A DNA stretch of 32,728 bases from Desulfosarcina cetonica JCM 12296 (GTDB lineage: Bacteria > Desulfobacterota > Desulfobacteria > Desulfobacterales > Desulfosarcinaceae): contig NZ_BBCC01000055.1 in assembly GCF_001311845.1 (NCBI RefSeq), forward strand, positions 1-32,728, in the 5' to 3' direction. The notes under the pieces were generated by a model. That model ran no database searches. It was not told the DNA's origin and saw only the letters and a list, made by a program, of their open reading frames with translations. Shown piece after piece: positions 25,501 through 32,728 of the stretch. The stretch's first letter is position 1, and each line of letters starts with the position of its first letter. Position numbers and translations under genes: made by a program.

Positions 25501-27846
25501 CTATCCTTTTTTCTTCTGCAGTTCCTCAAAGACGCGCTCGGGGGTCAGGGGCAATTCGTAGAACCGAACGCCGGTGGCATCGTAGACCGCGTTGAGAATG
25601 GCCGGGATGGTGGGCATGATGGCGCCCTCACCCACCTCTTTGGCCCCATAGGGACCGTTGGGCTCATCGGTCTCCACGACGATGGCATCCACCGGCGGCA
25701 TATCCAGGGCGGTGACCATTTTGTACTCCGCAAAATCGTTGTTGATCACGTTGCCCTTGGCGTCGAACTTGACCTCCTCGTGCATGGCTTCGCCGATGCC
25801 CATGGAGATGGAACCCTGCATCTGGCCTTCCACCGACGTACGGTTGATGGCCTTGCCGCAGTCATGGGCGTCGACGATCTGGGTGATGGTGATCTGGCCG
25901 GTTTCCAGGTCCACATCGACTTCCGCCACCTGGGCGCTGCAGCCGTATGCCGGTGAGGTGCCCACAGCCGCGCCCTTGTACGTGCCGCCCAAAAAGTGGG
26001 GTTTGTATTTGCCGGTTCCCACGATGGTGCCCTTTTTCAAATAGGCGATGCGTGAGGCTTCCTTGAAGGTGAAATAGTCGCTTTCCGGGTTGTCCGTCCA
26101 GCCGCGATGCTCCTTGATGTAGCGGGTGCGCAGACCGGAGAAATCCACCGGGCGGTCGAACACGATGCGGCCGTTGACGATATCGATGGTGTCCACCGGA
26201 ACGTCCAGCTCATCGGAGAGCACTTCGAGCACTTGCCGCTTGACGTCTTCAGCGGCTTCCTTGGTGGCATGGCCGGTCATCAAGGTCTGGCGGCTGGAGT
26301 AGGCCCCCAGATCCACGCCCATGTCCGTGTCGCCCGAGGCCAAGCGGACATATTCCAGCGGAACGCCCAAACCCTCGGCGGCAATCATGGCGAAGGTCGT
26401 GTCCGACCCCTGGCCGATTTCCGCCGAGGCGGTATAGACCAGCACCGTCCCGCCGTCTTCGGTGAGTTTGATCATCACCGTGCCGTGATAGGTGTCGGAA
26501 CGATAGATGGGAAAACCGGCGCCGGAGACGAAGAACCCGCAGGCCAGGCCGATGCCCTTTCCCGGGGGGAGCTGGCCTTTCTTGCTCTTCCAGTCAGACC
26601 CTTCGGTTACCGCGTTCAGACATTCGGCCATGCCGAAACTGCTCATGTTGAGGTCGTTGCAGGTTGTGTCACCGGTTTCCATCATGTTTTTCTGGCGCAA
26701 TTCCAACGGGTCGATGCCCAACTCTTCGGCGATCATGTCCAATTGCTGTTCGAAGGCCGCCCGGGCGATGACCGCCCCGTGGCCGCGCTGGGCGCCGCAG
26801 GCCGGTTTGTTGGTATAGATGCGGTAGCCGTCGTACTTCATGTTGGGCAGTTTGTAGGGCCCGGCCAATAGCGATCCGGCGTAGTAGACCGTGGCCGGTC
26901 CGAAGCTGGCGTAGGCACCGCCGTCCAGGTGGCACTCATGTTCCAGGGCCATCAGGGTGCCGTCTTTCTTGACGCCGATGGTGATCTTGTGGGTGAAGGC
27001 GTGACGAGCGCGGCAGAACAGGAACACCTGCTCGCGGGAGTAGTTCATCTTCACCGGCCGCTTGGTCTTGAGCGCCATCAGGCAGCAGGCCAACTCCATG
27101 GGGTTGGTGCCGGCCTTGGGTCCGAAACCAGCGCCCACATAGGCCTTGACCACCCGCACCTTGCCGATGTCCAGCCCCAATACCATGGCCACCGTGCGCT
27201 GAATGTAGTGGGGCGATTGGGTTGAACTGGTCAAGGTCAGGTTGCCGGCCAGATCGACCTCGGCGATGCATCCCTGGGGTTCGATGAACCCGCCGTCCTG
27301 GCGTTTATTTTTCACCGTGGTGGTCTTGATCAGGTCGCATTCCTTGAAGGCCGCGGCCACATCCCCGAATTCCTGGTGGACTTCACCGGTGATGTTACGG
27401 GGATATTTCTCATGCAACAGCGGAGCGTCCTCGGCCATGGCATCCTCGATGGTCAGTAAGACGGGCAGGGGTTCGAACTCCACCTTGATTAGCTCGACGG
27501 CCTTCTCGGCGGTTTCACGGTCAATGGCCGCCACGGCGGCGATCTCGTCGCCCACATAGCGGACCTTGTCGTGGCAGAAGACCGTCTCGTCGTAGCGCGC
27601 CGGGCTGACGCCGTATTTGACCAGCCCGGCTTCCTTGGATGTGACGACACATTTTACGCCGGGCAGCTTTTCCGCGGCCGAAGTGTCGATGCTGATAATT
27701 TTGGCGTGGGCGATGGGGCTTTGCAGCAGGGCGCCATATAGCATATTGGGCCTGCTGATATCGTCTACATACACCGCCCGACCGGTTGCCTTGGCAGGGG
27801 TGTCGACGCGCCTGGCCCTGCTGTTGATCACGTGATGATCGCTCAT
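25501..27846 (-). CDS. Xanthine-dehydrogenase-family molybdenum hydroxylase, large (Mo-binding) subunit
   Basis: A 781-residue catalytic subunit of a three-component molybdopterin enzyme. It begins with the substrate-entry domain (VDTPAKATGRAVYVDDISRP, NMLYGALLQSPIAHAKI), then cofactor-binding blocks VGAGFGPKAGTNPMELACCL and ACGAQRGHGAVIARAAFEQQ, SAEIGQGSDTTFA, and near the end GAKEVGEGAIMPTIPAILNA with the Glu expected to act as base. ATG 27846 follows GGAGG. The small and FAD subunits are encoded upstream in the same transcript. The benzoyl-CoA context makes 4-hydroxybenzoyl-CoA reductase (HcrA-like) an attractive guess, but purine, nicotinate or other aromatic hydroxylases remain possible. 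Confidence 0.93.
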   Translation of the reverse strand: MSDHHVINSRARRVDTPAKATGRAVYVDDISRPNMLYGALLQSPIAHAKIISIDTSAAEKLPGVKCVVTSKEAGLVKYGVSPARYDETVFCHDKVRYVGDEIAAVAAIDRETAEKAVELIKVEFEPLPVLLTIEDAMAEDAPLLHEKYPRNITGEVHQEFGDVAAAFKECDLIKTTTVKNKRQDGGFIEPQGCIAEVDLAGNLTLTSSTQSPHYIQRTVAMVLGLDIGKVRVVKAYVGAGFGPKAGTNPMELACCLMALKTKRPVKMNYSREQVFLFCRARHAFTHKITIGVKKDGTLMALEHECHLDGGAYASFGPATVYYAGSLLAGPYKLPNMKYDGYRIYTNKPACGAQRGHGAVIARAAFEQQLDMIAEELGIDPLELRQKNMMETGDTTCNDLNMSSFGMAECLNAVTEGSDWKSKKGQLPPGKGIGLACGFFVSGAGFPIYRSDTYHGTVMIKLTEDGGTVLVYTASAEIGQGSDTTFAMIAAEGLGVPLEYVRLASGDTDMGVDLGAYSSRQTLMTGHATKEAAEDVKRQVLEVLSDELDVPVDTIDIVNGRIVFDRPVDFSGLRTRYIKEHRGWTDNPESDYFTFKEASRIAYLKKGTIVGTGKYKPHFLGGTYKGAAVGTSPAYGCSAQVAEVDVDLETGQITITQIVDAHDCGKAINRTSVEGQMQGSISMGIGEAMHEEVKFDAKGNVINNDFAEYKMVTALDMPPVDAIVVETDEPNGPYGAKEVGEGAIMPTIPAILNAVYDATGVRFYELPLTPERVFEELQKKKG

Positions 27847-27931
27847 GAGTATTTCCTCCCGTCGGTATGCGCCACAATGCTGATGTGGGCGGACGTAAAT
27901 GGGTTTTCAAAAGGAATCCGTGTAGCTGGTG

Positions 27932-28384
27932 TTAAACACTTTTAATGGCATCGATAATTTTCTGATATCCGGTGCAGCGGCACAGATTGCCGGCAATCGC
28001 CGCCCGGATTTCGCCTTCATCGGGCTTCGGATTTTTGTCGAGCAGGTGCTTGGCGGACATGATCATGCCGGGTGAACAGAAACCGCACTGAATCGCGCCA
28101 TGTTCGACAAAGGCATCCTGAACCGGATGCAGGCCTTCTTCGGTGGCGAGCCCCTCGATGGTTTCGACTTTCCTGCCGTTGGCCTGAACCGCCAGCACGA
28201 GGCAGGAATTGACCGGGATGCCGTCCAGGATAACGGTGCAGGCACCGCAGTCGCCCGTCTCGCAGCCTTTCTTGGTGCCGGTCAGATTCAATTCATAACG
28301 GAGGAAATCGGTTAGGGTCAGATTGGGTTCAACGGCGGCTTCAACCTCACGGTCGTTCACCGTCAGTTTGATCAGCTTTTTCAT
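27932..28384 (-). CDS. Molybdenum hydroxylase small [2Fe-2S] subunit
   Basis: A 150-residue electron-transfer subunit carrying two [2Fe-2S] clusters. The plant-ferredoxin-type cluster ligands are in [17 protein letters not shown] plus the Cys of VNSCL; the second cluster ligands are in [10 protein letters not shown] and [13 protein letters not shown] 28384 has AAGGAG six bases upstream. It lies between the FAD and molybdenum subunit genes. The length is typical of the CoxS/HcrC/XdhC-like family. Confidence 0.96.
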   Translation of the reverse strand: MKKLIKLTVNDREVEAAVEPNLTLTDFLRYELNLTGTKKGCETGDCGACTVILDGIPVNSCLVLAVQANGRKVETIEGLATEEGLHPVQDAFVEHGAIQCGFCSPGMIMSAKHLLDKNPKPDEGEIRAAIAGNLCRCTGYQKIIDAIKSV

Positions 28385-28462
28385 GGTTGTCTCCTTGAGA
28401 ATGGTTCCTTGTTGCCAAACGGGAAATCGGGGTGGTGTGGACCGGCGCGATCACCGCCAATT

Positions 28463-29340
28463 CTAATTGCCGGTGGCCTGGCGATAGGCGATATCCAGGG
28501 TCCGTTTGGTCAGAACCCCCACCATGGCCTTGCGATAGCTGGCTGCGCCCCTGAAGTCATCAATGGGCTTGCAGTCCTGGCGGGCCGCTTCTCCGGCCTT
28601 GAGAAAGAGCGCCTCGTCCGGCTTCTGACCAACCAATGCCGCTTCGGCCCCGCTGGCCCGCAAGGGTGTCGGGCCCACCGACCCCATGACAATCCGTGCG
28701 GTTTTGATGGACCCGTCCTTCTCGTCCAGGGCAATATAGGAGGCCACATTGACCACGTTGCAATCCTGGGCCTTGCGCACGCCCAGGTTGATGTAGCCGG
28801 CGCCTGACCGGCGGTGGGCACGGGCACGCGAACTTCGGTGAGGACTTCCTCGGGGCGCAATTCGGTGAAGCCGGGGCCCTTGAAGAAATCGCCCAGGGGA
28901 ACTTCCCGTTTGCCCTGGCTGCTTACCAGGATAACGGTCGCACCATAAGCGATCAGGGACGGCGGCAGGTCGGCGGCCGGACGGGCCGAGCCGATATTGC
29001 CGGCAATCGTGGCCCGGTTGCGCACCAGCGGCGAGCCCAGTGCCCTTGCACCGGAACGCAGGGCACCGAGCTTCTTCTCCACTAGCGGATCGACGGTCAA
29101 CTCGGCGACCGTGTAGCGCCCGCCGATGACGATTTGATCCTTCTCCTCGACGATGCCATGCAGGGAATCGATTCGTGACAGGCAGACGAGGTTCTCCGGA
29201 GCCAGAATCTTCTTTTTGAGATTCACCATGAGATCGGTGCCGCCGGCCAGCACTTTGGCCTTGGGGCCGAATGTGGCCAGGATCTCGCAAGCCTCATCGA
29301 CGGACGTGGGTTCATGAAAGTCAAACTTGGGCAGTAGCAT
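28463..29340 (-). CDS. Molybdenum hydroxylase FAD-binding (medium) subunit, frameshifted near 28800-28806
   Basis: About 292 residues in the corrected frame. It starts MLLPKFDFHEPTSVDEACEI, with FAD-binding motifs KVLAGGTDLMVNLKK and TIAGNIGSARPAADLPPSLI. The frame is family-like to VRVPVPTAG, then nonsense; it resumes in another frame as GAGYINLGVRKAQDCNVVNV and runs through KTARIVMGSVGPTPLRASGA to the stop at 28463. One more C beside the CC at 28803-28804 gives TAGQGAGYINLG. There is no inserted cysteine-rich stretch after the SARPAADLPP motif, where classical 4-hydroxybenzoyl-CoA reductase carries its extra [4Fe-4S] cluster. ATG 29340 has AAGGAGG upstream. Confidence 0.9.
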
Positions 29341-29443
29341 CTCTCCCCTCCTTGTGAATAGATGTGGTAAAATCGACCTGACATTATCGGTTTTTTTGCT
29401 CCATGCGGGTTGCCATGGGGCCTATAGCTGGACAGGCGTTATC

Positions 29444-30463
29444 TTATTTGCCGAACGGACAGTTGGGGTACCGGCAATCCGGGCAGTTGGCGCAGAAACC
29501 CCCATGTCCCAGGGAAACGATATCCTTGCGGGTGACGGTTTCGCCCGCCAGGATGCGCGGTATCACCAGATCGAAGATGCTGGCGTTGTAGTACATGACG
29601 CAACCCGGCAGACCAACGACCGGGATTCCATCGATATGGGCGAGCATGAACATGGCACCGGGCAGCACGGGGGCCCCGTAGGTCACCACTTCGCCACCGG
29701 CGGCGCGAATGCTCGTCGGCGTCTGGTCATCCGGATCGACGGACATGCCACCGGTAACGGCCACCATTTGAGCGCCCCTGCCGATCAATCCATGAATCGC
29801 ATCCACGGTCATGGCAATGTCATCGGAAACGAATACCTGGTCGATCACCTCGGAGCCCAAATCTGCGAATTTCTTTCGCAGCACCGGACCGAAACGATCC
29901 TGGATCCGTCCATGATAAATTTCACTGCCGGTGGTGACGATGCCGATCTTAAAGGGCGCGAAGGGTTTCACCTGGACGATCGGAAAGTCCGCCCGGCAGA
30001 TGGCCTCTATGGTTTCGATCCGTTCCATTTCCGTGAACAGGGGAATGATGCGTGTACCGGCGACCGGCTGATCGGGATGAACGGGTTGGTGGGTGTGCAG
30101 GGTGGCGAACATGATATCGTCGACGGTGTTGATGTGCGCCAGGGCTTCGGTATTGACCGAAAGCAGGCCATTGACGGTGGCGATGAGATTGACCTTCCCC
30201 TCCACGGGATCGGACAGGCGTAACCCGTTTCCGCTGGCGGCAACGGCAATGCGCTGGGCCGCCTCGTCTTCATGAATCGTTCCCGCTTGCATGTCGAAAA
30301 CATAGATGTGGGCCTTGCCCAGATCGAGAAGCTTCTCGACATCCTCCGGTTGAATGATGCGACCTTTTTTAAAGGCTCGGCCCTTGAAAAAGCCGGGGAC
30401 GATTTGGGTAATATCATGGCAGAGCACCATTCCAACGGATTCTTCGACCGGAACAGCCTTCAT
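29444..30463 (-). CDS. MoeA/MogA-like molybdopterin-binding protein with cysteine-rich C terminus
   Basis: 339 residues. The MoCF-type domain is clear: KIGIVTTGSEIYHGRIQDRF, MVAVTGGMSVDPDDQTPTSI, then PVLPGAMFMLAHIDGIPVVG and LPGCVMYYNASIFDLVIPRI. The N-terminal 150 residues are not the full MoeA layout. The tail holds four cysteines in CANCPDCRYPNCPFGK, which could bind zinc or an iron-sulfur cluster and is unusual for MoeA. ATG 30463 has AGGAG seven bases upstream. It leads the operon of the hydroxylase subunits, so a role in metal insertion or cofactor handling for that enzyme is likely. Confidence 0.88.
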   Translation of the reverse strand: MKAVPVEESVGMVLCHDITQIVPGFFKGRAFKKGRIIQPEDVEKLLDLGKAHIYVFDMQAGTIHEDEAAQRIAVAASGNGLRLSDPVEGKVNLIATVNGLLSVNTEALAHINTVDDIMFATLHTHQPVHPDQPVAGTRIIPLFTEMERIETIEAICRADFPIVQVKPFAPFKIGIVTTGSEIYHGRIQDRFGPVLRKKFADLGSEVIDQVFVSDDIAMTVDAIHGLIGRGAQMVAVTGGMSVDPDDQTPTSIRAAGGEVVTYGAPVLPGAMFMLAHIDGIPVVGLPGCVMYYNASIFDLVIPRILAGETVTRKDIVSLGHGGFCANCPDCRYPNCPFGK

Positions 30464-31125
30464 ATAATGACTCCTGTTTGGTGAATTCGGATGACTTGGA
30501 TTGGAAGAAAATAGATCACTATAATGAATTAATTGTCACCCTACCACTAAGGGTGGCGTTGTCAATGGTTTTGTTCAAAAATAGTAAAAAATCGTTAAAA
30601 AATAGAAAATTATAACTAAAACGAACCAATACGACCACCTTCATGGATGATCGATGATCGGCTTGCGTTGGTTTGAAATAGTTCATTATAATGAATTATA
30701 TGATTTCCCGATGATCCATCCCGGGCAATCGCATAGGGTCGGTCTGTGGAAGGCCTCGGAGGGATTGCATGCAACCGGTTGAGGGGAAGGGCAGGGGAGC
30801 GGTCCTGAAAACGATGCAACCTTCTTTTATAAGTGAGGATGATTTGTCGTTGACAAGGGAATTTAGCTTTTATATAGCTACAAAAGAGCTTTATAGAAGC
30901 TTTTTTCATCCTTTTATTTTTCTGTAATTCACGTGTTTTATCGGTGGAATCACTCCCGGCGGATTGGCGTGGATGAGCAAACTGCTGAAGATTACGGCGC
31001 ATTCATACTTTTTTGCTTGACAAAAAGCGAGCGCATAGATACTCATAGAGATCGATGGTTCTCTATGGAGAAATGTAGGCTTCGATTTTTCTTCCCCCAA
31101 TTCCTGGTTGACGACGAGGAATCGC
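30464..31125. promoter_or_regulatory. AT-rich divergent control region with palindromic operator candidates
   Basis: 662 bases with no convincing gene between the divergent MoeA-like operon and the IclR-like gene. A perfect 14-bp palindrome, TTCATTATAATGAA, is at 30682-30695; a 12/14 copy is at 30515-30528, where on the minus strand it overlaps TATAGT, a possible -10 for the MoeA-like operon. A separate inverted repeat, CACCCT (30537-30542), seven bases, AGGGTG (30550-30555), is flanked by TTG and CAA. These are plausible sites for the IclR-like regulator or another factor. The 30820-30910 part is a run of AGCTTT-like repeats without clear meaning. Confidence 0.5.
31017..31045 (+). promoter_or_regulatory. 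Possible sigma-70 promoter for the IclR-like gene
   Basis: TTGACA (31017-31022), a 17-base spacer, then TACTCA (31040-31045). The -35 is perfect and the -10 weak, which suits a regulated promoter. It lies about 80 bases before ATG 31126. Confidence 0.4.
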
Positions 31126-31581
31126 ATGTCATCGAACTATAAAAAGGTCCCGGCTATTGAGAAATGTTTCGCCATCCTGACGCTCATGGCGGAGTCCAAG
31201 CGTCCCTTTCGTTTTTTCGAGATCGTCAAGCGTTTGGACATGAACAAGAGCACGGTGTTCAATATTTTGCATACATTGCACGAATTGGATGTGTTGCGCA
31301 GGGGCGAGGATGGCCTCTTTCGACTTGGACCCAAACTGTGTTACCTGGGAAAAGCCGCTGCCGGAGAAAACGAAGCGCGCCCCCTGCGACAGACCGTGCC
31401 GCAATCTTCCGATTGCGAACTGCCGACAACCCCGCTCACGGCAGAACTCTTCGGCCCCCTGATGGGGTGTTATGGCCCCGAAGACCAGGATTTTCGGGAT
31501 CAGGATACCCTTCAAATGTTGTTTGAAAACAGTGCGGCTTTCCGACAAATGTGGGAAGTCTATGTGCATACCACTGCTTGA
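31126..31581 (+). CDS. Short IclR-type winged-helix regulator lacking the normal effector domain
   Basis: 151 residues. The first 76 form a good IclR DNA-binding domain: VPAIEKCFAILTLMAESKRP, FFEIVKRLDMNKSTVFNILH and TLHELDVLRRGEDGLFRLGP. The remainder (from about 80) is only about 70 residues and does not look like the 170-residue GAF-like effector domain of IclR proteins, which are usually about 250 residues. ATG 31126 has GAGG six bases upstream. It is either a natural short form that reads another signal or a truncated regulator. Its place just upstream of benzoyl-CoA pathway genes suggests local control of them and perhaps of the divergent molybdoenzyme operon. Confidence 0.8.
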   Translation: MSSNYKKVPAIEKCFAILTLMAESKRPFRFFEIVKRLDMNKSTVFNILHTLHELDVLRRGEDGLFRLGPKLCYLGKAAAGENEARPLRQTVPQSSDCELPTTPLTAELFGPLMGCYGPEDQDFRDQDTLQMLFENSAAFRQMWEVYVHTTA

Positions 31582-31726
31582 ATCACCACCCGGATGTCAT
31601 CAGTCGTCAAACGTTTCGAAGCGCTTCTGAACACGAACCACCCAGATCAAACTTGGCAAGGTGGGTCGCCCGTTGACCCAACATCACCGAACCCGCAGAA
31701 ATAGCAATGAACGAGGGGAAAAGGTT

Positions 31727-32497
31727 ATGACGGACTTACAATTTCATGAATTGACCAAAGAGAAAGGCGCCGCCTACGTTGTTCTGAATCGTCCCAAACA
31801 CAACGTCTTCAACATCGAGATGATGGAGGAACTCACCGCTCTGCTCGTCGAGTTGAATACCGATGCCGACCTGAAGTGTGTGGTCATCAAGGGCAAGGGG
31901 GCCAGCTGGTGTGCCGGTGTGGAAGTCGGCGATCATAAGCCGGAACTGGCGCCGGAGATGATTCGTGTTTTCGATGCCCTGCTCAGGCAGATCCATGCCA
32001 TGAAGATTCCCACCATCGCCGCCGTGCATGGTGCCTGCCTGGGAGGCGGCATGGAAGTGGCCATTGCCTGTGACATGGTCGCGGCTGGCAAATCGGCGGT
32101 TTTCGGTCAACCGGAAATCAAGCTCGGTTTTCTTCCGCCCTATGCCGCCGTCCGTCTGCCCCATTTGGTGGGTCCCTCCAAGGCCATCGAGATCTGCACC
32201 ACCGGTCGACGCTACAGTGCCGATGCGATGGCCCAGATGGGATTGCTTTGCGATCTTTTTGAAGATGACGCGTTTGAAGAAGGGGTGGCCAAAATCGTCA
32301 AAGAGATCGGCCATTGCAGTCCATTGATCATCCGCCTCAACAAAAAGGCCGTCAAACAGCATTTGGGGCTGGGAATCGAAGCGGCGCTCGAGAGCGTTGG
32401 CGATATGTTCCTCAACCAGCTAATGAAAACCGAGGATACCATGGAAGGCATCAAAAGTTTCGAAGAGAAACGCCGTGCGACGTGGGTGAATAAATAA
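31727..32497 (+). CDS. dch: Cyclohexa-1,5-dienecarbonyl-CoA hydratase (Dch/BamR-type, crotonase family)
   Basis: 256 residues, crotonase superfamily. The family reaction adds water to cyclohexa-1,5-diene-1-carbonyl-CoA, the product of benzoyl-CoA reductase, giving 6-hydroxycyclohex-1-ene-1-carbonyl-CoA. Oxyanion-hole segments are ASWCAGVEVGDH (59-70) and HGACLGGGMEVAIACDM (101-117), then FGQPEIKLGFLPPYA. The next gene encodes the following enzyme of the same pathway, and the length equals known Dch proteins, both supporting this over a generic enoyl-CoA hydratase. ATG 31727 has a GAGG-containing purine-rich stretch upstream. Naming by similarity remembered, not searched. Confidence 0.82.
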   Translation: MTDLQFHELTKEKGAAYVVLNRPKHNVFNIEMMEELTALLVELNTDADLKCVVIKGKGASWCAGVEVGDHKPELAPEMIRVFDALLRQIHAMKIPTIAAVHGACLGGGMEVAIACDMVAAGKSAVFGQPEIKLGFLPPYAAVRLPHLVGPSKAIEICTTGRRYSADAMAQMGLLCDLFEDDAFEEGVAKIVKEIGHCSPLIIRLNKKAVKQHLGLGIEAALESVGDMFLNQLMKTEDTMEGIKSFEEKRRATWVNK

Positions 32498-32563
32498 TAT
32501 CCCGTTGACTCCCTGTTTGGGTTTCTCTTTCAATCCTATTTCGAGAGTGAGAAGGAGTAGAAG

Positions 32564-32728
32564 ATGACAACAATGATATCTTGGCAGATGGTGGAAAGAA
32601 ACAAGCCCCTGGTGCGCGTCGAAGCTCCCTTGCCGGAGCCGGGCCCCGGTGAAGTCCTGATCAAGGTCGCCGGATGCGGCGTTTGCCATACCGACCTCGG
32701 CTTTTTCTACGACAACGTTCCGATGAAA
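32564..32728 (+). CDS. had: 6-hydroxycyclohex-1-ene-1-carbonyl-CoA dehydrogenase, N-terminal 55 residues (cut by window edge)
   Basis: The visible part is the start of a zinc-type alcohol dehydrogenase (MDR): [19 protein letters not shown] then [18 protein letters not shown], in which the Cys of GVCHTD would be the catalytic zinc ligand. The [12 protein letters not shown] context together with the preceding dch gene points to the NAD-dependent Had/BamQ step that oxidises the Dch product. ATG 32564 has GAAGGAG six bases upstream and lies 66 bases after dch, so they probably share a transcript. Confidence 0.8.
   Translation, partial: MTTMISWQMVERNKPLVRVEAPLPEPGPGEVLIKVAGCGVCHTDLGFFYDNVPMK

Noticed and set aside
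30616..31002. Minus-strand 128-codon frame in the divergent control region
   Set aside because: No recognisable domain, no ribosome site seen, and it covers the palindromes and possible promoter sites.
1..32728. CRISPR arrays, tRNA or rRNA genes, integrases or transposases
   Set aside because: None were seen: no regular spaced repeats, no cloverleaf or rRNA-like stretch recognised, and no mobile-element protein among the frames.

Overview
The window looks like a chromosomal segment of an anaerobic, moderately GC-rich deltaproteobacterium of the Desulfosarcina/Desulfobacterales kind. The reasons are a benzoyl-CoA degradation gene pair at the right edge, a molybdenum hydroxylase cluster, a TRAP transporter, and a dense run of histidine kinases with an NtrC-type sigma-54 activator. 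The organism is inferred from gene content only.

Layout. 1-5.2 kb: the 5' part of hisS (minus strand), then a co-directional plus-strand group of a hydantoinase/oxoprolinase-like protein, a histone-deacetylase-family amidohydrolase with a C-terminal zinc-ribbon-like tail, and an EpmA-type EF-P lysine ligase. 5.2-6.4 kb: a nested inverted repeat, a small AbrB-like protein and an AT-rich regulatory stretch. 6.4-9.1 kb: a dctP-dctQ-dctM TRAP transporter. 9.2-19.0 kb: a seven-gene minus-strand signalling cluster, convergent with the transporter. It holds a PAS hybrid kinase, a sigma-54 response regulator, a degenerate receiver plus phosphoacceptor protein with no ATPase, a periplasmic binding protein, a membrane kinase and two receiver-kinases. 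A sigma-54-like promoter lies between the second and third genes. 19.6-22.6 kb: a tiny HEAT-like protein, an alpha/beta hydrolase, a metallophosphoesterase and a ParB/Lrp-domain fusion. 22.9-24.2 kb: a universal stress protein facing a Crp/Fnr regulator. 24.3-30.5 kb: a minus-strand molybdoenzyme block with a MoeA-like protein, three hydroxylase subunits, a MoeB/ThiF-like E1 and a MoaD/ThiS-like small protein. 31.1 kb to the end: a short IclR-type regulator, dienoyl-CoA hydratase and the start of 6-hydroxycyclohex-1-ene-1-carbonyl-CoA dehydrogenase.

How it fits together. The right third suggests anaerobic aromatic catabolism: a hydroxylase or reductase that may feed aromatic CoA esters into the benzoyl-CoA pathway, with its own cofactor-handling genes and a local IclR-like regulator. 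The middle pairs uptake of an organic acid with an elaborate phosphorelay that may sense it.

Caution. Seven genes are each broken by what behaves as a single-base length change in a short homopolymer. In every case restoring one base gives a whole-codon gene with a family-typical domain layout. I read these mainly as residual assembly errors and annotate those genes across the break, giving each break position.
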